Assembly (NCBI GenBank): GCA_036583965.1
Contig: JAZBQD010000014.1
Coordinates: forward strand, 4,062,191-4,126,190
DNA length: 64,000 nucleotides
Reading direction: 5' to 3'
Origin: Prunella strophiata
Lineage: Eukaryota > Chordata > Aves > Passeriformes > Prunellidae
Every line of letters starts with the position of its first letter. The stretch's first letter is position 1. A program made the position numbers and the translations under genes. Under the pieces are notes generated by a model, which saw nothing but the letters and a program-made list of their open reading frames with translations, did no database searches and had not been told where the DNA came from. Of the stretch, positions 22,276 through 32,450 are shown piece by piece.

Positions 22276-25160
22276 CGAGCAGATAACAAAAAGTGTCCAT
22301 GGAAACCATTTTTATGCTGCTTATCTAACAATCCCTGAGCGAAAAACCTTGGAAGATGTGGCTTACAAAGGACAGGCAAATATCTGAGATGGCAGGGGGA
22401 GCCATCATCCTCTCCACACCTCCCCACTGGTTGCCCACCTTGGCAGCATCACTCCCGAGGATATTTTGTCCTAGCTCTGTGCCCTGCTGCCAGGTGTCCA
22501 AGGCAGCAGGGTGAGGGCTCCTGGCTCAGGGATGCCCAGAGCCCCCGGCAGTGCCACAGCCTGTGTATGGGCATGGCCAACCCCACAGCGTGGCCCTGAG
22601 AGCTCCTTCCCAGGGACAAAGAGGCAAGCAGCTCCAGCAGAGCCTCCCCAGGCCTGGCTCAGCTCTGGAGAGCAGTCTGACTGCACAGCCCCCAGCCCCA
22701 CCTCAGTGGCTGCACAGAAACTCCAGCCTGCCTGCAGCACAGCCCAGCTACAGGGACAGCTCCGTGCTCCTCACCTCAGAGACTGCTGAAAACCAAAAGC
22801 AAGCCCTGCATGCATGTGTTTATTGAGCAAGATTCTACATGGCAGGTATTCAAGAAAAACCTTTCAAACGTTATCTGAGACAGTTTGTGCTTTTTTAAAC
22901 TTGAAGATCACTGCTATCAAGCTGTTTCCCCACACATGCAAACAAAAACGAGGTTAAAATAATATTAGATCTGTCTTAATTTCAAAACAATCCTCCAAAA
23001 TTAAGTGAAGGCTGATGAAGTGATTAATCTATTGATTTGAGGCACTGAAACTTAACATAGTGCTTTGAGATAATCTCTGGCATAAATGGAAAATCACTGG
23101 AAAGGAAAGGCACAGATAAAATAGGAAACTTCACATACTAGCAGTTAAATTGTTGGGTTTAGAATTAGGCCTGCACAGATCACAGCTATGCTTTGTAACA
23201 AATTCTTGGAAAGGTTGTCCTTTGCAAACTGAATATACACATTTCTTCCCTGGAGGGTTCAGCACTCACAGCAATAAAATCAGGAAATCCAGTAAGTTTT
23301 CATACTACTGAAAAGTCATCTGTGAAACATCTCAAGACTGGGAGTGTAAAATTCTGACACAAATGTAGTGAACGTGTTCAAAAATGAAGATGGATGTACT
23401 GGAATATTTTTATTCCTCCTTGCCTTTTTCTGACTGCTAAAAAAAGGATGGTCTGTTCTTAGTCCTGATATTAATAACAGCAAGATAGTGGAGATCTTTC
23501 TTACTCCAAGAGCCTAAATTGGAGGATACAGCTCTTACAGAATGGCAGTCATATACTTGTGTACATGAAAACTCTCATGTAGCTACTGTAGAGAGGGATT
23601 TTTTTTTTTTTTTTGTTACTTCTTGAAATACAGTGGTGTGTCTCCTTATTTTGGTTTAATATTAGCTTAATTTTAATTTTGGTAGAATTCTCCCAGCTGC
23701 TAGGCGCTTTGGTGCTAGGAAGATGCACAGTCATTTTGCAGAATTCTGTATAATTAAGCAATTTATTTAGCAAGTATCCCTCAAGTCATGCTGTTCATAA
23801 TAATCTTGGCCAAGAAAATCAAAGCAGCATCTCCCTCAGCTGCTATCAAGAAACAATTCCAAGGTGATGATCATAACCCTCCCATACATAAAAGCAGAGC
23901 AAGGCAACACAGGCCTGAGGAATGAGAGTTTTTGTGCTTTGAAGGCAGTCTGAAGACCCTGTCCTTGCATTTCTAAAGCCCCATAAATTTCTGTTCACAG
24001 GGTCAAATGCAGCACTGGAGACAGCTCTGCCTGGAATGAATGAAGACAGTACTCAAAGAACAAGCACCAATGACAGGTTTCTCCTTTGCCCAGCTGTTAC
24101 TGGACAGGAGTTTTTACTTGAGAATTAGGATGGTAAATAGAGTTTGTTCAGATGGCTAATAATCAAGAAAGTGAACTGGATAATTCCTGTTGGATAATGA
24201 GGAATGAACCTTCTATCTTCTTTCCACTGCACATAATTCACTTATATGAATCCACAGCAACATATAAATTAAGAGTTTTTAAAACATTTGTGGGGTTATC
24301 CTGCAGTTCTTGAACTTTTCTGCTTTGTCTGTGAATGGATATTTCCTTCTGACCTCAGACAGGAATGCATTCAGGAATAAAGACAGGATCTAAAGTGATT
24401 ATTTGCTGTGTTAGAATTATTCCTCTTGTTCCATTAACCCACCAGCCACAGATAAGAAGACTCAAAATTCAGATCCTGAGCCTCCTCAGTCTTCTTTGGC
24501 TCAGCACAACACAAACCCCTCTGTATCATGCTTTGACAACAAACAGGTATCCCTGTGTAGACACAAGCTTGAATTCCACTTTTGTAAGAAGCTGGGTGTG
24601 AGGCATTACTTGCTTCTAAAACCAAAACTCAGCAGTTTGTTTTCTATATGAGTTTTATTTTTGATATATTTAATAACTCACATCACCATGTCCATTTCAA
24701 ATGGAACACATGAAGCCAAAGCATCACATGGCTATTAAGAGCTGCACTCACTCCATGCTTTAGAGTATGAAGATTTATTATTTGATTATAATCCAATTTA
24801 ATGTCTTTAATGCACCAGAGAATAACTTGTATATCTTGTGAGGTATCTTGAAGACTATTCTAAGGACAGTTTGTGCAGTTACTACAGTTAAAATCATCTC
24901 CTTGGCAGCACAGGGTGCCCTGTGGAGCAGCACTTCTGTGCTCCTCCTGCCTGTGCCACAGCTGCTGATGAGACAGGGACAATGGCTTTAAGAAGCATTG
25001 CAATACTTCAGAATTGCAGGATCATCACCTTTGATCGTGATAGCAGTTTCAACATATACAGACATTCTTTAGTATGTCCATGGTTTGGTGTGGGACCTGA
25101 CAAATTTATTACATTTAGGCAGGAAAAAGGAAAATACCAATAGAACATAACATTGAAAGG

Positions 25161-25245
25161 TAACATAACATAACATAACATAACATAACATAACATAACA
25201 TAACATAACATAACATAACATAACATAACATAACATAACATAACA
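25161..25245. repeat. (TAACA)17 pentanucleotide microsatellite
   Basis: There are seventeen uninterrupted TAACA units (85 bp), with a short degenerate continuation near 25256-25270. The period of 5 produces the repetitive MLCYV open frames on the minus strand, which are not genes. Confidence 0.95.
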
Positions 25246-28200
25246 AACATCGAAATGTAACATAACATAAACATCAAACATGACTGTTTTAATAACTGTG
25301 GAAGTGTGATACTTATTACTGGCACAATTAAATATCTCATTTGTCTCGACTCTTAAAAGGAAAAAAGACAGAAATTCTGAAAGTGTCGCTGAAGGACTAT
25401 TTTTTTTTATAAGGCTATAAATACTGCTGCTGACAACTGCATTTAATTAAATTATTTACTAGGTGTTGACTAATTAACTAGGACATTGTACATGGGAAGG
25501 ACTCTGAGTAGCTATTATTATTCTAGTGCTGGTAACTCAATATCTTTGCCTGAGCATGTGCACATGGCTCTGATTCAGCCTCTGTGAGCTGATATCCCAG
25601 TTATGCCATTGCCACTCATAAAAGCACCAAGTCATATGCAATCTTATTTCCCTCACAGAAGTGTGAGAAAGAGAAATGAGATCAAATTACTGCCTGAGAA
25701 CGTGGCATCAGATCCAGTTGCTTGATTCCCCCTGTAGGCAATTGCATTCATTCCTGTGTTAGTGAATATTTATTTTATTCAGTTCTTTCAAGTCTGGATG
25801 GAAATCGAGACCTTCAGATAGCAGCAGTATAATGAAACAGAATTATAATTATTATGATTTTAATGGCTCTCTATTTTTACAAACTGCTTGATATGGGCCA
25901 AACCCCAACCTGCCAAAGTCCACAGAAGGCTGACATGAGTAGACTGCTGGAAAGGTGTCACATTCAGATGAATACAAAGTGTTGAGATCTCATTTCCAAA
26001 AGAACTCATTTCCTTTGATATACAGGAAACAAGTGTATGTAAAAACCCCCAGAAATATAATTTTAGGAGTATGACATATGGGTTTTATTTTTACCTTCTT
26101 TAATGTAAGCCTTGAGAATAATTCTTGGCTCCTTTTTTTCCTTAAAGGACAACTAAGCTTTATTCAGTTCACTAGATCTTCACGGGAATATTATTGGAAT
26201 TAGAGTTCATTGGATAAGCTTTTTCATACATATTATGGGATATTTAAAAGACACACAGATGTGGAACTAGGTAATTTAGTGGTGAAATTGGCAGTGTTAG
26301 GCTAATGGTAATTGAGAGTCCACATGAATATTTCGAGTTTGAATTGGTCCTGCCCAGGCTTCCACCCTGTGGACACAGCACAGCACACACAGAGCAGAAG
26401 GAAGTTTGGGATTTTTCCTGGGATGCAGAGGTGCTTTACTAAGGATCCATGACTCTGGATACAGATCCCTTATGACCATTATTAAAAATATTTTTGGATT
26501 GGTGTCCATCAGATTTCAGCTGGGATGATTTGAAACGTGTGGTTAGTTTTACAGAGAAATACAGGGATTTTTCCAGAAACCAAAATCTGACCCTGCAATT
26601 TCCTGTGCTGATGGTAGCTGGAAGATTCCTCTTTCAAAGAGTACTTATGACAGTAACTGCAGGAGAAACAGAGCCAGTATCTTCTGTGGGCCAGAGGTAG
26701 CAAGCATTTTTTCTGTGTTTCAACAAACTAAAACCCCTCCAAAAAGTTTTTTGTTCGTTTCTGTTTAAATCAGCTCAAGGCAATATAATCCAAAAGCACT
26801 TTTCCCTGTGGAGAAGAGACAGCCCACCACACCCCAGGTCCTGCTGGAACCTGAGGAAAACTTAGACCAGCACCTTCTAACCTGCATCTTGAAGGGTGGT
26901 AAACCAATATAACTGAAACCTGCCCTGACGGGATGGGTCAGCAGACTGAAGTTACAAGGAAAACCTTATCTCTGAAGTATCCATTTCCAAACTAAGGGTT
27001 CCACATGCATATCTGTCACAAACCCTCTCTCTTACTTGGAAATGAAAAGGGAGAAACACATGGATGGTTACATTTAAGTGGCAAAATCACCCACAAAAAA
27101 CTCTTCTGTTTTTCTGACACTCACAGTTCCACACAAGATGTCTCTAATGTTGTAATTAGCAATATTCTTGGCTGATTAGTCGAGTTACAGTGCCCTTTAA
27201 TACATAACAATACCTGCTCAAGTAAGACAATGGTGTTCTTTAAGCATGTAGTAGCTGAAACAGGACTTCTACTGTCATGACTTACTAAAGCTTCACTTCC
27301 CAACAGAAGGGGAAAAACTCAGCAAGAAGCAATCCAGATACTGAAATTCAAAGTCAGATATCACATCTCATTGTTTCCTTATTATGAAAAAACACCTTTT
27401 GGTATTTTCTGTGGAGTTCTGGCATGCATATTACTGAGCATGCACATGCTATAGCTTTAGTTTCCAGTATATCCATATTTGCCTAAAATCTATGGCAATT
27501 TAGTGCTATTTTGGAGGCCTCAAGTAATTTATAAATTCTAGGGTCTGAGTGTACTTTCAGCAGAGTCCCTGCCACCTTTCATAAGTCCCTGCCGGCCCTA
27601 GAGAACTGGAATGCCACTGGCAGGAAAGGTGGGCAGTTTCATGCTAATTTATGGAAAGACAAGTCTCATTCTGCAATTAGAGAAAATCCTCAGCCCCAAG
27701 GGAGGTCTAATACACCCAGCAGGTTTCTCACTGCATTAAATCATATCTAATTCCTCTTTCTAAGTACCTGAAAACCACATTGGAACTGGCTCTCCAAAAC
27801 AGGTGTTTTCTGATTTCTAGTCCTTTGACTAATAGAATCTCCCATTGGAAGACCTGGATCCTCAGAAATGTTTGGAGAAAGAAATAAGCATTGCATTAAT
27901 CCCTGTATTTCATAATCGCAGGGAACAGGAGATGTTCACCAGGCAACATCTGTGAAGCCAGCTAGCAAAAGCAGCAAATAAACACAAGTTTTGTCAGAAA
28001 TAAAGAACACATGACAAAGTCTGCTTTAATGTTTTTACTTGTTTGAAGTCCAGAATTTATTTTACAGTCCCTCTGTCTTGGGCTCTACAACAGTGCACCA
28101 GAAATTAAAAAATGCCAAACAATGCTGTACCTAACATGGAGAACAGGGAATGTTTGGGTTTTTTTGTAGTCCCATCTGCAGGTAGCTTTTACTGTAACAG

Positions 28201-29067
28201 GGAAGTTAAGAATGGTTGTGTTCCCAAGCAGTGTAGTGGATCAATGGCCCCATTTTTGGGGTGAAGCAGAGTTGAGGACCCACCATCCACACCACACACA
28301 GTTCTGGTGGATTATTTAATCCGGGTTTAACTTGCTGCCACAGCCCAAATGTCCTAAAACATCTGTACAGTGTATTTGATGTACTGCTGCCTCACACCTG
28401 TCAGTTCATATGCTGTGTAACTGCCTGGTTATGTGAGCCAAAACAACATTTCAGCAGGTGGGATCAGGAGATTCCACCCAAAAAGTTCATTTCTGGTCTA
28501 AACTAAACCCTAACATTAGTAGCACATCTTCTGTTCCTGATTTCCTTCCTGGGTCTCTGCTCTTCACAGCTGTCCTGATTGTCGGCGTTTAGGATTTTTC
28601 CTTTTGTTCCTTTCTCATGGAATGTTGTACCATCCGTCGCTAAGGAACCGCAAGGATCGATAGTTCAGAGAGACAAAGGAACTTGCCACGGGAGGGGTGA
28701 GGCTGGCTGCGAACCCCCTGGGCTGGGGGCTCCTCCAGGAGGGACGGACGGACTGCGGGAGCGGGGCTGGGGATTTGGGGTGAGGATTCGGGCTGGGGAT
28801 TGGGGCTAGGGACTGGGGCTGGCCGCAGCTCCCGGGCTGGGGACTGGGGCTGGCCGCAGCCCCGTCCCTGCCGCTCTCTCTGGCCGTTCCCGCCCGGAAG
28901 GGGCAGCGGCCGCCGTGGGCAGATGTCACCGGCCCTGCTGGGCTCCCGCTGCCTTCTCCGGGAGCGGAGCTGTGCTTGCGGGAGCGACCGCTGCCCTGGA
29001 ACCTGATTTACACCTTCCTCCCTAAGGAAGGACCCTTCACCGTCTGCTCGGGTGCCTCAGGGAGAGC

Positions 29068-29083
29068 CCCTAACCCTAACCCT
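29068..29083 (+). repeat. Short interstitial telomere-like motif
   Basis: CCCTAACCCTAACCCT gives about 2.7 units of the vertebrate telomere repeat. It is inside the CpG island and too short to indicate a chromosome end. Confidence 0.8.
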
Positions 29084-29310
29084 TTCCTCCTCTGTGGGAG
29101 CCCCTCCGGGCCGTGCTCGGGAGCTGCTGCCGCTGCCAGCCCCGCCGCTTCTTTCCCCCGTCTCGGGTTTTGCCACGCTCCCTGCCCGCCGGGACACCCG
29201 CTGCTCCTGCCGCAGCTGCCCAGTGTGTGCTGCCTCTCGCCTTCTGCCCCGTGAGCCCGGGCGCCCTTCATCCCCGCCGCCCATCCCATCCTATCCATGC
29301 CGTTCCCCCC

Positions 29311-29435
29311 ATCCCATCCCATCCCATCCCGTCCCATCCCATCCCGTCCCGTCCCATCCCATCCCATCCCGTCCCATCCCATCCCATCCCGTCCCATCCC
29401 ATCCCATCCCATCCCGTCCCGTCCCATCCCGTCCC
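29311..29435. repeat. (ATCCC/GTCCC)25 pentanucleotide array
   Basis: There are twenty-five consecutive 5-bp units, 17 ATCCC and 8 GTCCC, with irregular order. The minus strand therefore carries GGG every five bases with 2-nt loops, an ideal spacing for G-quadruplex formation, and the GTCCC variants create CpGs. Open frames reading GMGWDG or HPIPSHP are artefacts. Confidence 0.95.
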
Positions 29436-29609
29436 TCCCCGCGGGACGGAGCCGGCGGCACAGCGCCGCCTGGCGGCCGCGGCCGGAGCTGCAGACGGGC
29501 CGTGCCCCGACCGGGCCGGACCTCGGCCGGGTCTGTGCCAGACCTGTGTTCGGTCCGCCGCTGTGGGGTGGTTCTCTTTCAAACCAAGACACCTGCGTTA
29601 GGAGTAGTC

Positions 29610-29961
29610 TCAGAATCACAGAAGCATTTAGGTTGGAAAAAACCTCCAAGACTGAGTCAAACCTGTGACTCTGATATCACCACTTTGTCAACTAGATCAG
29701 AGCACTGAGTGCCACTTGCAGTCACTTGAACACCTGCAGGGATGGGGGCTCCACCACCTCTCTGGGCAGCCCATTCCAACGCTTGACCACCCTTTCCATG
29801 GAGAAATTCCTGATGCCCACCCCGAACCTCCCTGGCACAGCCTGAGGCCATTCCCTCTCCTCCTGTCCCTGTCCCCTGGAGCAGAGCCTGACCCCACCTG
29901 GCTGTCCCTCCTGCCAGGGAGCTGTGCAGAGCCACAAGGTCCCTCTGAGCCTACTCTTCCC
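29610..29961 (-). mobile_element. CR1 LINE 3' part (antisense), interrupted by an LTR
   Basis: Reading plus strand, it begins with the reversed CR1 terminus ('cagaatcacagaag', 'aggttggaaaaaacctccaa') and continues through 'cagggatgggggctccacca', 'gggcagcccattccaacg' and 'gaccaccctttccatgg' to 'cctctgagcctactcttccc'. It resumes after the LTR at 30267, showing that one CR1 copy was split by a later insertion. Confidence 0.88.
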
Positions 29962-30266
29962 TGTTGGGGGTAGTACTGAAGGTAATTTCACCCCTAAAGA
30001 GTTGCAGCTGTTCTAATTACTAAGATTTGGAACAGGTGTGCCCTTAATAGGACACAGGTACCTCCAATGACACTGAGTAATATAAGAGGAGGGGCCAGCA
30101 AGAGAGGAGAGACATAATTCAGTTGGTAGTGCTGTGGTGAAGAAGGAGGATGGAGTCAGCACTGTGAGGATCAGAACTTGTGAAAAGGTATAGGACTTTT
30201 TATGGTGAGATTACATTTCAGAGCTTGCTGTTATAACTAGTAACTTTATCTGTATCATTAATGACA
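29962..30266. mobile_element. Solo LTR (305 bp) of an endogenous retrovirus
   Basis: The segment starts TGTTGGGGG and ends AATGACA (TG...CA termini). It is flanked by a perfect 6-bp duplication CTTCCC (29956-29961 and 30267-30272) and interrupts a CR1 copy whose sequence continues on both sides. A TATA-like ATATAAGAGG lies near 30080. There is no internal retroviral sequence, so it is a solo LTR left by LTR-LTR recombination. Its family is not certain; a 6-bp duplication fits alpha- or betaretrovirus-like integrases. Orientation is tentatively plus from the TATA position. Confidence 0.8.
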
Positions 30267-30560
30267 CTTCCCCAGGTTAGATACCCTCAGCTGCTGCTCA
30301 CAGGATTGTGCTCAGACCCTTCCCCAGCTGTTTCCCTCTCTGGACACACTCCAGCCCCCAGTGTCCTCCTTGTCCTGAGGGGCCCAGGACTGAGTGCCAG
30401 GTTTATGGTGAGGCCTCAGCAGTGCCAGGCACAGGGGACAGCCCTGCTCTGGTCCAGCTGACCCAGGTCAGGATGCCCTGGCCTCATGCCCATGTGGGCA
30501 CAGCTGGCTCGTGCTCAGCTGCTGTCAGCAGAACCCCCTGGTTCCTCCCTGCTGTCTCCT
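30267..30560 (-). mobile_element. CR1 LINE fragment, continuation beyond the LTR
   Basis: This continues the antisense CR1 broken at 29961, with 'caggttagataccctcagct', 'tttccctctctggacacact', 'tgtcctgaggggcccaggac' and 'gtgaggcctcagcagtgcca'. The first 6 bp are the duplicated target CTTCCC. Confidence 0.82.
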
Positions 30561-31260
30561 TACAGTATTCCATGTAAACATGGATGGATGAGTTAAAAAC
30601 AAGCATTTGGCCTGTTTATAATTTACTTGGGTGTGATGAATACCAGCAACAGTATGGGTTGTTCCAAGGGCAACTTCTAAGAGACGGAGTGCTGTGCTGG
30701 TGGGACTAGCTGCAGGTAGCCCAGGGACAGCCAGCCAAAGGCCCTCTGCTCCTGCATTCCCTACACCCCACACCGCTGCAGTTCAGTCATATGACTTGTG
30801 TGGTGTATCACATTCCAGCCCATAACATTATTTAGTCTTTTTGTAAGATTAGAAAGGAGGGAGAATAATCCCAGCAGATCTACTATTTGGCTCAACACCT
30901 GATGGGTGCTTAACCAAAACACAAGGGTTCCTTTATGCTGGTGCTCCTGACCAACCCACAGCCCCAGGATCTCCCACAGCCCGCTGCCATAACCCCACCT
31001 GCAGCACCTCACCTGGCCCTGCTCCTCTGCTTTTTGCCAAGCTCCCACAGGGCTTTCCCCTAAACAAAGAGCTTTTTCAGGCATCAGAAAATTACAACCT
31101 GGCTGCAGGAACCGTATCAAATCCTATTTCTGATAACTAAACTCCATTTAATCTAGCCATAATCCTGCAAATACTGTAAATGTTTGTCTTTCGATTAAGA
31201 AAACAAAGCAATCCCACGGGAGGGGGGGTCGGGGTGCTGTTTTTAAACCCTTTACAGGAT
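30561..31260. other. Intergenic DNA, nothing assignable
   Basis: This mixed-composition sequence lies between the CR1 fragment and the C2CD5 CpG island. Open frames here have no domain, start context or splice pairing. I see no element or gene I can name. Confidence 0.5.
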
Positions 31261-31340
31261 GCTCCCACGGGGATTTGGGGATGATAAGCGTGTGCCCCAG
31301 GCTGCCTGGTAACTGGTATTCATGGGAGCGACTCCTTCCT

Positions 31341-31440
31341 GGGGAGGGCAGAGCTCCCCGAGGGCACACCGGCTGGATGTGGGGAGGGCAGAGCACCCCG
31401 AGGGCACACCGGCTGGATGTGGGGAGGGCAGAGCACCCAG
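31341..31440. repeat. 40-bp tandem repeat, 2.5 copies
   Basis: A unit beginning GGGGAGGGCAGAGC and ending CGGCTGGATGT occurs at 31341-31380 and 31381-31420, with a half copy to about 31440. The two full copies differ by one base (T/A). It is at the upstream edge of the C2CD5 CpG island. Confidence 0.9.
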
Positions 31441-31789
31441 AGGCTGCTGCAGCGGGCACAAGGCGGGCTGTAGGGTGCGGGATGGAGGATGCAGGTTTCG
31501 GGGTGCGACCGGCCCGGCCCGGTCCCCGCGCTCGGTGCCGCCATCGATGTCTCGGCGCTCGGGCAGCCCGGGCCCATGGAGCTGCGGGCGGCGGCGCTGA
31601 GGCCGCGGGCACCATCTTGGAGCCGGGCAGGGCCGCACCGCCGCTTCAGCGAGGCCGGGGCCAGGGACAGCCCCAGTAGCAGCACGGGGAGGGGGATCGG
31701 CTCTGCCGGGAAGGAGCTGGGAGCGCTGCAGGGTGACAAGCTGACCGCTCCGGGGAGTGCGGCCGGCAAGGCAGGGCGGCCCTCCTGGC

Positions 31790-32145
31790 CCTCTGCTCGG
31801 CCCCTGGAGGGCACACCTGGAGCAGGGCTGTGGGCTCTGGGCTCCCCAGGACGGCAGGGACAAGGAGCAATAAATGATGAGGGCTCTGGAGCATCACTGA
31901 GGAGAAGGGACTGTGGGAGCTGGGCCTGTTTATTCCGGAGAAGGCTGAGAGGGGATCCCATTAGTCCATGTACATATCCCAAATGGGTGCCAAGATGACA
32001 GTGCCAGACTTGTCAGTGGTGCTCAGCGACAGAACAGGGAGCAATGGCCACGACGTGAAGCACAAGGAGTTTAATCCCAGCGTGAGGAAGCACTTCCTTA
32101 CACTGAAGGACCCCTGGAACAGCTGCCCAGGGAGGGCGCGGAGTC
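31790..32145 (+). mobile_element. CR1 LINE fragment directly upstream of C2CD5
   Basis: Sense-orientation CR1 phrases run from 'gggctctgggctccccagga' through 'gagctgggcctgtttattcc', 'ggctgagaggggatcccatt', 'gccagacttgtcagtggtgc', 'tcagcgacagaacagggagc' and 'gaggaagcacttccttacac' to 'cctggaacagctgcccaggg'. The 3' tail is missing. It ends about 120 bp before the NRF-1 site of the C2CD5 promoter, so it lies within the promoter island. Confidence 0.88.
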
Positions 32146-32149
32146 TCCC

Positions 32150-32360
32150 TCTCCGCAGGAAGCGCGGGCCGCCTGAAGGTGTTCCGTGTCCCCGGCACGG
32201 GGCTGCACCGGGCGCTGTCCCGAGCTCCCGCAGCCCCGGCCATGCCCGACCGCGCCGCTCAGCGCGCATGCGCACCGCCGCATGGCACAGGCGCGGTGGC
32301 GCTGTCGCTGCAGCCGCGGGAGGAGGAGGAGGAGGGGGGGGGCGCGGGAGGAAGAAGAAG
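32150..32360 (+). promoter_or_regulatory. C2CD5: C2CD5 CpG-island promoter and 5' UTR
   Basis: This CpG-dense segment precedes the C2CD5 start codon and has no evident TATA box, as is usual for a housekeeping-type promoter. It contains a perfect NRF-1-type motif and a GGAGGAGG / G8 purine tract just before the ATG. The transcription start cannot be read from sequence alone. Confidence 0.7.
32263..32274. promoter_or_regulatory. NRF-1 binding motif
   Basis: CGCGCATGCGCA is an exact match to the NRF-1 consensus YGCGCAYGCGCR. It lies 87 bp upstream of the C2CD5 start codon, a typical position in CpG-island promoters. The match is seen directly; occupancy is inferred. Confidence 0.75.
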
Positions 32361-32450
32361 ATGCCGGGGAAGCTGAAGGTCAAGATCGTGGCGGGACGCC
32401 ATTTGCCGGTGATGGACCGCGCCAGCGACCTCACCGACGCCTTCGTGGAG
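32361..32450 (+). CDS. C2CD5: C2CD5 exon 1 (coding part)
   Basis: There are thirty codons, MPGKLKVKIVAGRHLPVMDR... to ...DAFVE, ending in phase 0. The ATG has A at -3 and is the conserved vertebrate start. This exon holds the first C2 strands and calcium loop 1 (D19, D26). The donor is GAG|GTTGGT, weaker than consensus but the only GT that preserves the VEVKFGN junction. An in-frame ATG lies 31 codons upstream (32268). Confidence 0.96.

Larger units (their letters stand above)
16185..28600. other. Intergenic DNA, no gene recognised
   Basis: This long stretch holds no recognisable coding exon. Contents I can name are A-rich simple sequence at 19497-19552 and 21487-21590, small tandem duplications at 21055-21100 (23 bp x 2) and 22220-22275 (28 bp x 2), and a pentanucleotide microsatellite at 25161-25245. 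Moderately GC-rich patches at 20.7-21.0 and 22.44-22.79 kb have open frames on both strands but no motif or splice signal. A region at 18.7-19.03 kb looks somewhat like an LTR. Confidence 0.55.
28640..29560. promoter_or_regulatory. CpG-rich island without a recognised gene
   Basis: About 0.9 kb of high GC and CpG lies 23 kb from one gene and several kb from the other, flanked by AT-rich DNA. It contains a G-rich plus-strand stretch near 28760-28865 with a duplicated GGACTGGGGCTGGCCGCAGC, a short telomere-like motif, a CCCRT pentanucleotide array and a GCGGCCGC-containing segment. No conserved start codon, splice pair or protein is recognised; open frames of 100-218 aa are compositional. It could be a promoter of a non-coding RNA, a distal CpG-rich enhancer, or a GC-rich minisatellite cluster. 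Confidence 0.5.

Noticed and set aside
22031..22790. Open frames of 76-92 aa on both strands as a small gene
   Set aside because: No start context, splice pairing, domain or conservation cue; moderately GC-rich intergenic DNA with a 28-bp duplication.
25008..25340. 110-aa and 70-aa MLCYV-repeat open frames
   Set aside because: Direct translation of the TAACA microsatellite.
29068..29083. Telomere or chromosome end
   Set aside because: Less than three repeat units, with single-copy gene sequence on both sides.
29008..29708. 213-aa and 218-aa open frames with GMGWDG or HPIPSHP repeats
   Set aside because: Translations of the CCCRT pentanucleotide and surrounding GC-rich DNA.
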